Assembly: GCA_965216515.1 (NCBI GenBank)
Contig: OZ244173.1
Location: 2,728,001-2,792,000, forward strand
Length of the DNA: 64,000 bases
Source of the DNA: CAXMRP01 sp965216515
Lineage (GTDB): Bacteria; Pseudomonadota; Alphaproteobacteria; Rhizobiales; Afifellaceae
Direction: 5' to 3'
Shown here: positions 1 to 8,345 of the stretch, in pieces
Numbering within the stretch: the stretch's first letter is position 1
Layout: the number at the start of each line of letters is the position of its first letter
Program-made: the position numbers and the translations under genes
Notes under the pieces: model-generated
Told to the model about the DNA's origin: nothing
Seen by the model: only the letters and a program-made list of their open reading frames with translations
Database searches by the model: none

Positions 1-1148
1 CCTACAACCGGCGGATCGTTCTGGAGACGATACGCCTGCATGGCCCGATCAGCCGTGGCGAGATCGCGCGGCGTGTCGGCCTGACAATACAGACCGTATC
101 CACCATCGCCCGGGAGCTGGAAGACCGCGGTTTGCTCATCGCGACGCGGGAACCGCCGAAGGGCCGCGGATCGCCGGCGACAACGCTCAGCATAGATCCG
201 GAAGGCGGCTTCGGTCTTGGCATTCACACCACACCGCGCGGCATCGAGGCGGCGCTGATCAATCTCGCAGGCGAGGTGATCGGCAAGGAAGAGACGACGC
301 TGCCGCACCCGGATCCGGACAGCGCGTTTCAAGAAATTGCCTCACTCGGGCGTTCCCTGATGGCGTTGCGGCCGGATGGGCGGATGCTGGGTGCCGGCAT
401 GGCGATGCCCGGTCCGTTCGATGTCGAATCGATGAGTTTCGTTGGTCCGACGACGCTGGAAGGCTGGAATGGCGTGCCGGTAAGGGAACGGCTGGCCGAC
501 GCGATTGGCCTGCCGGCATTCATCGAGATCGACGTCGCCGCTGCCGCCCATGGCGAGCGTCTCTACGGGACGGGCAGTGCCTTTCGCGATTTCTACTATG
601 TCTTTATGGGCGTCGGCCTGGGCGGATGCATGGTTCACGACGGGTCCGTATTCCGCGGCTCGCACGGGAACGCCGGCGAGCTTGGCCACACGCCGATCGT
701 GCCGGACGGGGATCCGTGCCCCTGCGGCAATCGCGGCTGTCTGGAGCGTTATGTCTCGATGGAAGCCCACGAACGCTGTGCGGCGGAAATCGGCGAGCAA
801 GCATGGCTTGCGGACGTGGCGCCGGTTTTGCGGTCGGCGATCGTCATGATCGAAAACCTGTTTGATCCGGAAACCATCATTTTCGGCGGCGTTGCCCCGC
901 CGGCGCTGATGCGAAATCTGATTGCTGCGACCGCGCCGCTACCCAATTCGATCGCCGCAAGGGGCGCGCGCTCTGCGGACCGGGTCATTCTGTCCGGTGC
1001 CGGACCCGAAGCGGTGCTGCGCGGGGCCGCCGCGCTGGCCATCTCCGGCATTTTGTCGCCGCGGTTTGGCATCATGTTCGCCGATAACGGCGGGCGGCAG
1101 ATACGCGATCCGATTCTGGCAACGACAAGCCGAGCGAGGGTGGCATGA
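1..1148 (+). CDS. ROK-family transcriptional regulator (5' truncated by window edge)
   Basis: The frame is open from base 3, so the true start lies left of the window. The first 45 codons form a winged helix-turn-helix (core GPISRGEIARRVGLT, then a wing ending in LEDRGLL). The rest is a sugar-kinase-like ROK domain with the signature GNAGELGH followed by the zinc-binding motif CPCGNRGCLE, which matches the family consensus CxCGxxGCxE. ROK regulators bind a sugar or sugar phosphate and usually repress an adjacent sugar importer. The stop codon overlaps the start of the ABC ATPase gene by four bases (ATGA), so it is co-transcribed and translationally coupled with the importer it probably regulates. 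The ligand is not predictable. Confidence 0.93.
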   Translation, partial: YNRRIVLETIRLHGPISRGEIARRVGLTIQTVSTIARELEDRGLLIATREPPKGRGSPATTLSIDPEGGFGLGIHTTPRGIEAALINLAGEVIGKEETTLPHPDPDSAFQEIASLGRSLMALRPDGRMLGAGMAMPGPFDVESMSFVGPTTLEGWNGVPVRERLADAIGLPAFIEIDVAAAAHGERLYGTGSAFRDFYYVFMGVGLGGCMVHDGSVFRGSHGNAGELGHTPIVPDGDPCPCGNRGCLERYVSMEAHERCAAEIGEQAWLADVAPVLRSAIVMIENLFDPETIIFGGVAPPALMRNLIAATAPLPNSIAARGARSADRVILSGAGPEAVLRGAAALAISGILSPRFGIMFADNGGRQIRDPILATTSRARVA

Positions 1149-1924
1149 GCGAACAGATGCCGCTTCTCGCGCTGCAGAACATTACCAAGAGTTTCGGGGC
1201 GATCACGGCCCTTCGCGGCGTCAGTTTCAACGTCGCGCGGGGCGAGGTCGTCGCGTTGCTCGGCGACAATGGAGCGGGAAAATCGACGCTGGTGAAAATC
1301 ATCTCGGGTGGTTTGCCGGCAAGCAGCGGTACAGTGTTTTTCGACGGAGAGGAACGGCATTTCGCCACGCCGAAGGCGGCGAAGCAGGCGGGCATCGAAA
1401 CGGTCTACCAGGACCTTGCGCTTTGCACCAACGTCGACGTCGTCGCCAACTTTTTCATGGGGCGGGAGCTGACGAGAAAAGTTCTCGGCATCCCGATCCT
1501 GAAACATCGGGAGATGGAACGTGTGACCGCCGAGGCAATCGCTGCGGGCGGCACGAGCATCCCCTCGCTCAAGGTGAATGTCGAACACCTGTCGGGCGGC
1601 CAACGGCAGGCTATCGAACTCAACCGCTTCGTCCACTGGGGCGGCAAGCTGATCCTGCTGGATGAACCCTTCGCCGCCCTCGGCGTTGAGCAGACACGGC
1701 GCGGAATGGAGATGATCGACCGGGTCAGTGAGCGCGGACTGGGGGTTATTGTCATTACACATGTCATGGCGCAGGCCTTTGCGATCGCTGATCGCATTGT
1801 CGTCATGCGCCAGGGAGTTATCGCCGGTGACGTAGCAACTGCCGACACGAGTCCTGACGAGGTCATTCGCATGATCACCGGCGATATCGGCCGCGTCGGA
1901 AACCGGCCGGCACAACAATCCTGA
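1145..1924 (+). CDS. Sugar ABC importer ATP-binding protein, single-domain (FrcA-type)
   Basis: ATPase of a CUT2-class (ribose/fructose-type) importer. Walker A is GDNGAGKST near residue 40, the Q-loop lies in VYQDLALC, the signature is LSGGQRQ, Walker B is LILLDEP and the switch His sits in VIVITH. At 259 residues it has one nucleotide-binding domain, unlike the tandem ~500-residue RbsA proteins; this is the FrcA layout, which implies a homodimer. The start overlaps the ROK gene stop and the binding-protein gene follows after 14 bases. Family assignment is firm; the sugar is unknown. Confidence 0.93.
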   Translation: MSEQMPLLALQNITKSFGAITALRGVSFNVARGEVVALLGDNGAGKSTLVKIISGGLPASSGTVFFDGEERHFATPKAAKQAGIETVYQDLALCTNVDVVANFFMGRELTRKVLGIPILKHREMERVTAEAIAAGGTSIPSLKVNVEHLSGGQRQAIELNRFVHWGGKLILLDEPFAALGVEQTRRGMEMIDRVSERGLGVIVITHVMAQAFAIADRIVVMRQGVIAGDVATADTSPDEVIRMITGDIGRVGNRPAQQS

Positions 1925-1938
1925 ACGGGAGGGACGCA

Positions 1939-2991
1939 ATGAAATCGATTCTACGAAAAATTGTAACCGTGGCCATGGGGGTCGGGCTCGCCTTGTCGGC
2001 CGCAACAGCGGCGACATCGGCGGAAATGAAAGGCAAGATCTACTATCTGGTCCCGACGCTCCTTGACGAATTCCAGACAGGATCGGTTGATGCCATCACC
2101 AAGTTCATGGCCGATGTCGGTTATGAGGTCGTATCGCTGGATGGCCAGAACCGGACCGATTTGCAGCTCAATCAGCTTGACGACGTGATCAATCTCGATG
2201 CGTCCGCCATGATTATCGCTGCGGTTGATTTCGACGCCATCAAGCCCGGGATCGAAAAAGCTCGCGCGGCCGGAATCCCGGTCATGATCTTTGACCGGCA
2301 GATCACGTCGACACCCTCCGATTTCACCTCTGTTGCCGGTACAATCGAGATCGGATATGTCGCGGCGGCGGAGATCAGCCGGCTTCTTGGCGAAAAGAAC
2401 GGTTCGGTGTCAGGCAAGGTCTTGCAGATCCTGGGCGACCCCGGTGATCCCTACACCCTCGAAATCCAGCAGGGATTTGAGGAAAAGATGGCGGCCCATT
2501 CCGGTGTCGAAATCATCACCCATCCGGCCATGCAGTGGGAAGCCAGCAATGCCGGCAACATTGCACAGGACCAGATTCTCGTTAATCCGGATATCGACCT
2601 GATCTTCTCGCATGCCGCCCACCTCTCTGTCGCAGTGGCCGCGGTGCTTGAAGCCGCCGGCAAGGCGCCCGGCGATATCATGATGGTAAGCTCCAACGGT
2701 GCTCCTGTCGGCTTGGACCTCATCCGCAAAGGCTGGCTGCAGGTCGAGGTCGAGCAACCGCTCTATGCCCAGGCGGCGGCGCTTGCCATGTTCGCCGACA
2801 AAGTGGTGAAGGGTGAGGAAATCAAGGCCGGAACCTATGACGTGACGGGCCTGGAATCGACACTCACGATTGAAAGCTGGGGCCCGAACATCAAGATCCC
2901 CGGTGCGGCAATCACCGCCGACAATGTCGATGATCCCAAGTTCTGGGGAAATCTCCAGCCGCCCGCCGATCCGGTCATGTCGGTCAAGTAG
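1939..2991 (+). CDS. Sugar-binding periplasmic protein of CUT2-type ABC importer
   Basis: Periplasmic binding protein of the RbsB/sugar-binding family, 350 residues. A Sec signal peptide runs from the start to about residue 28 (cleavage near ATSAE). The mature part begins GKIYYLVPTLLDEFQ and contains the type-I fold segment AAGIPVMIFDRQI, typical of pentose/hexose binders. The ATG at 1939 follows a GGGAGGG ribosome-binding site. It sits between the ATPase and permease genes and is followed by a strong stem-loop (3011-3030), which usually lets binding-protein mRNA accumulate over the downstream membrane genes. The ligand could be a sugar, a polyol or an amino sugar. Confidence 0.93.
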   Translation: MKSILRKIVTVAMGVGLALSAATAATSAEMKGKIYYLVPTLLDEFQTGSVDAITKFMADVGYEVVSLDGQNRTDLQLNQLDDVINLDASAMIIAAVDFDAIKPGIEKARAAGIPVMIFDRQITSTPSDFTSVAGTIEIGYVAAAEISRLLGEKNGSVSGKVLQILGDPGDPYTLEIQQGFEEKMAAHSGVEIITHPAMQWEASNAGNIAQDQILVNPDIDLIFSHAAHLSVAVAAVLEAAGKAPGDIMMVSSNGAPVGLDLIRKGWLQVEVEQPLYAQAAALAMFADKVVKGEEIKAGTYDVTGLESTLTIESWGPNIKIPGAAITADNVDDPKFWGNLQPPADPVMSVK

Positions 2992-3010
2992 AGTAACCGA
3001 CGGTAACGTG

Positions 3011-3030
3011 CGGGGGCTTCCGAGCCCCCG
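3011..3030 (+). terminator. Intercistronic stem-loop after sugar-binding-protein gene
   Basis: An 8-bp perfect stem CGGGGGCT/AGCCCCCG closes a TCCG loop, 20 bases after the binding-protein stop. No T-run follows, so it is more likely an mRNA 3' stabiliser or partial attenuator than a full terminator; the permease gene begins 30 bases later. Confidence 0.7.
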
Positions 3031-3060
3031 TGCACAGTTTGCCTGCATTCAGGATCACTG

Positions 3061-4095
3061 ATGAGCGATTTTCCTGTAGATGAGCCCGCGAAGGGTGCGT
3101 TGTCATCAGGCCGCCGGGCGGCGCTGGAATTCGTACTGGACAATCTGGTCTGGATCATCCTGATCGTTGTTCTTGCGGTCTTTTCGGCGGCCATTCCGAA
3201 ATTCCTGCAAATCGGAATTCTGCTCAATATCCTGGAACAATCCACCTTCGTCGGCATCATCTCGGTCGGGCTGTCGCTGACGCTGATTGCGGGCCACATG
3301 GATCTGTCGATCGAATCCGTGATGGCGCTGTCAGCCATGGTCGTGGCACTCGCCTTCGGCAGCGGCGGTGCCGGCGCCGGCATCGTGCTGGACCCGGCGT
3401 GGCTGGTATTCCCCGTGTCGTTGATTATGGCTCTGGTCGTCGGCGTGGCGATCGGTGCGCTCAACGGATTTCTGGTCGTGCGCCTGGAAATCAACGCCTT
3501 CATTGTCACACTCGCCGCCTACATCTGGGCGCGCGGGATGGTCGTTGCCCTGTCGGGCGGCAGATCGGTCTATGGGCTTCCCGATGGCATCCGCGTGATG
3601 GCGGTGGAGCGTATTTTTGGTATCCCGCTACTCGCCTGGGTGCTGATCGCGGTCTATGTGGTATTTTCATTTTTGCTGCGGCAAACCCCGTTCGGGCGCC
3701 ACATCACGATGATCGGCGGCAACGCGGTCGCAACATTCCGGGCCGGAATCCGTGTAAATCGTGTTGTCACAATGACCTTCATCCTGTCCGGTGCCTTGGC
3801 GGGGCTCGCAGGATGGCTGCTTGCAGCGCGCACGTCGGGTGCGACCGCCAATCTTGGCATCGGCATGCTTTTTCAGGCATTCGCGGCTGTTGTGATCGGC
3901 GGTGTCAGCCTCAAGGGCGGCTATGGCAGGCTCTCCGGTGTTTTCGCCGGTGTCCTGTTGTTGTCGTCGATCCAGACAGCGATCAATGTTATGGGGCTGC
4001 CGCCACATTTCACGATGATGATCCAGGGCGGACTGGTTCTGGCGGCCGTGGTTCTGGACACTGTCAAGAACACAATTCGCCGTCAGTATCTATGA
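3061..4095 (+). CDS. Sugar ABC importer permease (RbsC/FrcC-type)
   Basis: Inner-membrane permease of the BPD_transp_2 family, 344 residues. It has a hydrophilic N-terminal tail, about ten hydrophobic segments starting at VWIILIVVLAVFSAAIP, and the family-typical stretches SVGLSLTLIAGHMDLSIESVM and VVIGGVSLKGGYG. Homologues form a homodimer that works with the ATPase and binding protein encoded just upstream. It is separated from the binding-protein gene by 69 bases that hold a stem-loop and is followed after 19 bases by the SDR gene, so transport and catabolism appear to be one transcript. Confidence 0.93.
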   Translation: MSDFPVDEPAKGALSSGRRAALEFVLDNLVWIILIVVLAVFSAAIPKFLQIGILLNILEQSTFVGIISVGLSLTLIAGHMDLSIESVMALSAMVVALAFGSGGAGAGIVLDPAWLVFPVSLIMALVVGVAIGALNGFLVVRLEINAFIVTLAAYIWARGMVVALSGGRSVYGLPDGIRVMAVERIFGIPLLAWVLIAVYVVFSFLLRQTPFGRHITMIGGNAVATFRAGIRVNRVVTMTFILSGALAGLAGWLLAARTSGATANLGIGMLFQAFAAVVIGGVSLKGGYGRLSGVFAGVLLLSSIQTAINVMGLPPHFTMMIQGGLVLAAVVLDTVKNTIRRQYL

Positions 4096-4114
4096 CAATT
4101 GGGCTGGACAGGAC

Positions 4115-4885
4115 ATGACAGGGCGACTCGCCGGCAAATCAGCAGTCATTATCGGGGCCGCCAGCGGTATTGGCGAGGGAATCGCGGCGCGTTTCGCCGA
4201 GGAGGGTGCCAGGATCGTCATCGGCGATACCAACGTGGAGGCCGGCAAATCCGTGGCCGAACGTTTCGATGCGCATTTCGTGGAGGTTGATACGAGCCGG
4301 CGGGACGACGTGGATCGCGCCGTTGCCGCCGCGATGAACCGGCATGGCGGGATCGATATCATGATCCAGAATGCGGGTATCTATCCCTGGACTCTTATCG
4401 AGAGCATGGCCGGCGAGGAATGGGACCGGGTGATGGCGACCAACCTGAAGGGAACGTTCCTTGCGGCGCAGGCTGCACTTGAGCCGATGAAAAACCGCGG
4501 CGGCGGCCGGATGATCTTCACCTCGTCGATAACCGGGCCGCATGTGACCAGCCCCGGTCACGGTCACTATGCAGCGACGAAAGCCGGGATCAACGGTTTC
4601 ATCAAATCCGCGGCGCTGGAGTTTGCCGGTTATGGCATCACGGTAAACGGCGTCGAGCCGGGCAACATCCTTACCGATGGAATGAAAGCGCACAGAAGCG
4701 CCGAGTTCATCCGGGGGATGGAAGCATCCGTTCCGATTGGAAGGCTCGGCACGCCGCGTGATGTTGCCAATGCCTTTCTGTTCCTGGCCAGCGATGACGC
4801 GTCCTACATCACCGGCACGACGATTACCGTCGATGGCGGTCAGCTTCTGCCGGAAGGCGGGAATTTTCGAATCGGGCCGAATTGA
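4115..4885 (+). CDS. SDR-family NAD(P)-dependent oxidoreductase
   Basis: Classical short-chain dehydrogenase of 256 residues. The nucleotide-binding motif is GAASGIGEG, followed by the NAG motif (QNAGIYP), the catalytic Ser in FTSSITG, and the Tyr/Lys pair in YAATKAG. The C-terminal ITGTTITVDGGQ is typical of the family. SDRs in this position usually oxidise or reduce a hydroxyl/keto group of the imported sugar or polyol. It lies 19 bases after the permease and 6 bases before the PLP enzyme, so it belongs to the same catabolic operon. The substrate is unknown. Confidence 0.9.
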   Translation: MTGRLAGKSAVIIGAASGIGEGIAARFAEEGARIVIGDTNVEAGKSVAERFDAHFVEVDTSRRDDVDRAVAAAMNRHGGIDIMIQNAGIYPWTLIESMAGEEWDRVMATNLKGTFLAAQAALEPMKNRGGGRMIFTSSITGPHVTSPGHGHYAATKAGINGFIKSAALEFAGYGITVNGVEPGNILTDGMKAHRSAEFIRGMEASVPIGRLGTPRDVANAFLFLASDDASYITGTTITVDGGQLLPEGGNFRIGPN

Positions 4886-4891
4886 ACAATC

Positions 4892-5989
4892 ATGCATCTT
4901 TCTGACTTTCTGACATTTGAGCCTGCCGGCGATAGCCTCGACCAATTGCAGACCCCCGTGCCGGTCATCGACATTGATGTGGCTGAGAGCAATCTGAAAC
5001 GCTGGCAGCAGCGGTGCGATGCGTTGGGGTTGGCCAATCGGCCTCATATCAAGACACACAAGATCGCCGGACTGGCGAAATTTCAGATTGCGCTTGGGGC
5101 AAGGGGCATCACGGCGCAAAAGCTGGGCGAGGCGGAGGTGATGGTCGCCGCCGGGATCGACGACATATTTCTGACATTCAATATCGTCGGCGAACACAAG
5201 CTGCGGCGCCTGACCGCGCTGGCCCGGAAAGCCGACATGTCCGTTGTCGCCGATCACGCAGATGTGGTTGCCGGGCTTGGTGCGGCCGGGAGGGCGGCGG
5301 GCCGGGATATTCCGGTGCTGGTGGAATGCGATACCGGCGCTGGCCGCAACGGTGTTCAGTCACCTCAGGCAGCCGTGGATTTGGCGGCAGAGATCGACCG
5401 GACACCGGGCGTCGCGTACGGCGGGCTGATGACATATCCGGCGCCCCGTACCCGACTGAAAGTCGGATCATTCTTCGCCGAGGCGCGGGCCGGCGCGGCG
5501 GATATCGGCCTGGAGACGAAGGTTACGAGCACCGGCGGTTCACCGGAGATGTGGAGCGATGAGGGCCTTGACGGCATAAGCGAATACCGTGCCGGCACGT
5601 ATGTCTACTTCGATCGCTCGCTGGTTGAATATGGCACCTGCGGCTGGGATGATTGTGCGCTCGGCGTCCTGGCGACGATCGTCAGTTGCCCGACCGATGA
5701 TCGGGCGATGATCGACGCCGGCTCCAAGTCATTGACCATGGATCTGCTGGGGCTTGACGGATATGGCGTCGTGCCGGCGTTGGATGGTGCCGGCATCTAC
5801 AATATGAGCGAAGAACACGGATTTCTCGATATCTCCGGCGTCCGCCCGAAACCGAACATAGGTGATTTGGTAAAAGTGATACCCAATCATGTTTGCCCGG
5901 TATCCAATTTGTTTGACCGGGTCGTGTTTGTTCAGGGTGAAGAGGTCCTGGGCGCCGTGCGTGTCGATGCCCGGGGCGCCGTCCAGTGA
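4892..5989 (+). CDS. D-threonine aldolase / D-serine dehydratase-family PLP enzyme
   Basis: Fold-type III PLP enzyme of 365 residues: an alanine-racemase-like N-terminal barrel and the C-terminal metal-binding domain of the D-threonine aldolase/DSD1 group. The Schiff-base lysine is most likely K54 in RPHIKTHK, and the zinc pair H333-x-C335 lies in NHVCP near the C-terminus. Relatives cleave D-threonine or 3-hydroxyaspartate, or deaminate D-serine; all act on 3-hydroxy-D-amino acids. It overlaps the next PLP-enzyme gene by four bases (GTGA), which suggests they act on successive intermediates. Which reaction it performs cannot be read from sequence. Confidence 0.88.
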   Translation: MHLSDFLTFEPAGDSLDQLQTPVPVIDIDVAESNLKRWQQRCDALGLANRPHIKTHKIAGLAKFQIALGARGITAQKLGEAEVMVAAGIDDIFLTFNIVGEHKLRRLTALARKADMSVVADHADVVAGLGAAGRAAGRDIPVLVECDTGAGRNGVQSPQAAVDLAAEIDRTPGVAYGGLMTYPAPRTRLKVGSFFAEARAGAADIGLETKVTSTGGSPEMWSDEGLDGISEYRAGTYVYFDRSLVEYGTCGWDDCALGVLATIVSCPTDDRAMIDAGSKSLTMDLLGLDGYGVVPALDGAGIYNMSEEHGFLDISGVRPKPNIGDLVKVIPNHVCPVSNLFDRVVFVQGEEVLGAVRVDARGAVQ

Positions 5990-7182
5990 GCGTTTTCCAA
6001 CGCCATGACGTGCAACCGGTCATCAATGCCGCCGGAACCGTAACCCGTCTGGGTGGCGGGCTTCTGCGTCCTGAGGTTTCCGCGGCTATGGCAGAAGCCG
6101 GGGCATGCTCAGTCGACATCGAGACGTTGCAGGCGCAGGCATCAAAGACAATAGCGGCCCTGACCGGTGCAGAATCCGGTTATGTGACTTCGGGTGCGTC
6201 GGCCGGCTTGCTGCTGGCGACGTCGGCGTGCCTTGCCGGCCTTGATCCCGCGCGCATGGCCGGTCTTCCCGGCGGTGTCGAGTCCCGCAATGAAGTGCTC
6301 GTCGCTCGCGGCCAGCGAAACAGCTATGACCATGCCGTGCGCGCCGCCGGCGCGCAACTTGTCGAGATTGGACTGCCGGACCGCGGATCGGGGGCAGGTG
6401 TGCGTGATACCGAGGCCTGGGAGTATGACGCGGCCATTACCAACAAGACCGCTGCCATCCTTTACACAGCCGGCGCCGGGGCGCGGCCGTCAGTGCATGA
6501 AGTTGCCGCGGTCGCACAGGCTGCCCGCATTCCGGTCATCGTCGACGCAGCAGCCGAACTTCCGCCGCAGTCCAACCTTCAGGCGTTCATCGAGGCCGGA
6601 GCCGATCTGGTGATATTCTCCGGCGGCAAGGCCATCGGCGGACCGCAGGCATCGGGAATCCTGTGTGGAAGGCGCGACCTGATCATGTCGGCGGCGTTGC
6701 AGCATCTTGATATGGATGTCCTCTGGGACCTCTGGAGTCCGCCATCGAACCTGATCGACAAGTCACGCCTTGGTGGTTTGCCGCGACACGGCATCGGCCG
6801 GTCCTGCAAGGTGGGCAAGGAGGAGATTGCCGGCCTGTTGACCGCACTCGATCTCTTTGTGGCGGAAGGTGATGCGGTACGCCACGCCCGTTGGCTGACG
6901 ATATGCCAGGATCTGGCATCCGGACTGCCGCGATCCGGACGGATCGCCGTGGACGTGGAAGCCGGCGACGATATCGGGGCGATCCCGAAACTGGTTTTGG
7001 GTTTTCCTGCCGACGAGACGGGCAAGGCGCTGGAACTAATAAAGACGCTGCTGAGCGCGACGCCGGCCATTCATACCGACATTTTTCGCCACGAGCAGGG
7101 CCTGGTTGTTTTTAATCCGATATGCCTTCGGGACGGGGATACAGCCGAGATCATCCGGCGTGTCGGGCCGCTTCTGGACTGA
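5986..7182 (+). CDS. SelA-like PLP-dependent enzyme (D-glucosaminate-6-P ammonia-lyase/DgaE group)
   Basis: A 398-residue fold-type I PLP enzyme related to selenocysteine synthase (SelA). The family start VINAAGTVTRLGGG is present, the PLP aspartate is D187 in PVIVDAA, and the catalytic lysine is K215 in SGGKAIGGPQ. It lacks the long N-terminal domain of true bacterial SelA and is not near selB or selD. In characterised relatives such as DgaE this fold performs ammonia elimination from an amino sugar acid. The start is a GTG whose last bases overlap the stop of the preceding aldolase-family gene. Selenium metabolism is therefore unlikely; catabolism of an amino sugar acid or hydroxy-amino acid is the inference. 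Confidence 0.85.
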   Translation: MSVFQRHDVQPVINAAGTVTRLGGGLLRPEVSAAMAEAGACSVDIETLQAQASKTIAALTGAESGYVTSGASAGLLLATSACLAGLDPARMAGLPGGVESRNEVLVARGQRNSYDHAVRAAGAQLVEIGLPDRGSGAGVRDTEAWEYDAAITNKTAAILYTAGAGARPSVHEVAAVAQAARIPVIVDAAAELPPQSNLQAFIEAGADLVIFSGGKAIGGPQASGILCGRRDLIMSAALQHLDMDVLWDLWSPPSNLIDKSRLGGLPRHGIGRSCKVGKEEIAGLLTALDLFVAEGDAVRHARWLTICQDLASGLPRSGRIAVDVEAGDDIGAIPKLVLGFPADETGKALELIKTLLSATPAIHTDIFRHEQGLVVFNPICLRDGDTAEIIRRVGPLLD

Positions 7183-7189
7183 ACCGGGC

Positions 7190-7223
7190 GCCAGGCCGCG
7201 AGCCGCCGGACCGGCGGCCTGGC
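7190..7223 (+). terminator. Stem-loop ending the first catabolic operon
   Basis: Stem GCCAGGCCGC/GCGGCCTGGC (10 bp) lies 8 bases after the SelA-like stop, with an alternative inner stem CCGCCGG/CCGGCGG. No T-run follows, so termination may be partial. Confidence 0.6.
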
Positions 7224-7497
7224 CAGTGTAACACAATCATCGCGATACCATGGGCGGTACCACGCCGTCCGCTTTCCCCATCAATATTTGTTCCCGGCGG
7301 CGGTGCAATCGGGAGGCGGATCAGATGCCGTCGTTCCGCCTCCCGCCACCTTGCTCCTTACGCCTGCACGGGTGCCTGCAGGCCGTCGGGAACTGGCCGA
7401 AGCTTGACAGGTCGAACTCAGGCGCCTACTCCAAAATTCCACTATTACGAAAATGATTCCGGTATAGTGGAAACAATTATCTATAAGGGAGTTTCAG
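7224..7497 (+). promoter_or_regulatory. Control region of the amino-acid ABC operon with a 9-bp inverted repeat
   Basis: No gene is visible here. A perfect inverted repeat TTCCACTAT-N18-ATAGTGGAA spans 7437-7472. Its right arm overlaps a candidate -10 hexamer TATAGT (7463-7468) that lacks a good -35 at the normal distance; a TTGACA is present further up at 7404-7409. TTCCA/TGGAA half-sites resemble known IclR-type operators, and an IclR gene closes this operon at 10852-11640. The link is inference. A ribosome-binding site (AAGGGAG) precedes the ATG at 7498. Confidence 0.55.
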
Positions 7498-8340
7498 ATG
7501 TTGCATAGGATTTCGGTGTCAACCGTCGCGACGATCGCGCTCTGCAGTGTCGCCCTGAGCGGAATGGCTCAAGGCGCCGACCGCCTCCAGGAGGTGCTGG
7601 ATCGGGGCAAATTGATCGTGGGGACCGGCAGCACAAATGCGCCGTGGCATTTCAAGGATGCCGACGGCAATCTTGTCGGGTTCGATGTCGATATGGCCCG
7701 TTTGGTCGCAAAAGGCCTTTTCGACGACCCCGACAAGATCGAGTTCGTCTTTCAGTCCGGAGATGCCCGCATACCCAACCTGGCGACCGACAAGGTCGAT
7801 CTGACGTGCCAGTTCATGACGGTTACCGCTGGCCGCGCGCAGCAGGTTGAGTTCACCATCCCCTATTATCGCGAGGGCGTCGGACTACTGTTGCTGGAGA
7901 ACGGCAAGTACAAGAGCCATGCGGAGATGGTTGCCGCCGGCGCGGATGTCACGGTTTCGGTGTTGCAGAATGTCTATGCCGAAGACATGGTTCACGCGGC
8001 GCTGCCGCAAGCGAATGTCGACCAGTACGAGAGTGTCGATCTCATGTATCAGGCGCTGAATTCCAACCGCGCCGATGCCGCCGCGACCGATCAGTCATCG
8101 CTCGCCTGGTTCATGACACAGTCGCCGGGCCGGTATCGCGATGCCGGCTATGGCTGGAATCCCCAAAGCTATTCCTGCGCTGTCAAACCCGGCGATCAGC
8201 GGTGGCTCAACTTCGTCAATTCGGTTTTCCACGAGGCCATGACCGGCGTTGAATTCAACACCTATGCCGCGTCTTTCAAGAAATGGTTCGGCGTTGATCT
8301 CGCTCCGCCGCAAATCGGCTTCCCCGTCGAGTACAAATAG
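7498..8340 (+). CDS. Amino-acid ABC importer substrate-binding protein (SBP_bac_3)
   Basis: Periplasmic binding protein of the polar amino-acid family (280 residues). The signal peptide ends near residue 26 (MAQGADRL). The domain opens with the family pattern LQEVLDRGKLIVGTG and DGNLVGFDVDMARLVA, and contains the hinge region VDLTCQFMTVTAGRAQQVEF. The ligand carboxylate/amine-binding Arg is probably in that last segment. Two permease genes and an ATPase gene follow directly, giving the complete importer. The particular amino acid or opine is not evident. Confidence 0.92.
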   Translation: MLHRISVSTVATIALCSVALSGMAQGADRLQEVLDRGKLIVGTGSTNAPWHFKDADGNLVGFDVDMARLVAKGLFDDPDKIEFVFQSGDARIPNLATDKVDLTCQFMTVTAGRAQQVEFTIPYYREGVGLLLLENGKYKSHAEMVAAGADVTVSVLQNVYAEDMVHAALPQANVDQYESVDLMYQALNSNRADAAATDQSSLAWFMTQSPGRYRDAGYGWNPQSYSCAVKPGDQRWLNFVNSVFHEAMTGVEFNTYAASFKKWFGVDLAPPQIGFPVEYK

Positions 8341-8345
8341 GTGAA

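Noticed and set aside
5986..7182. True selenocysteine synthase SelA
   Set aside because: Motifs fit the wider SelA-like PLP group, and the gene is translationally coupled to a D-threonine-aldolase-type enzyme.
7250..7456. Short plus-strand open frame in the amino-acid operon promoter region
   Set aside because: It overlaps the inverted repeat and lacks a ribosome-binding site or protein-like composition.
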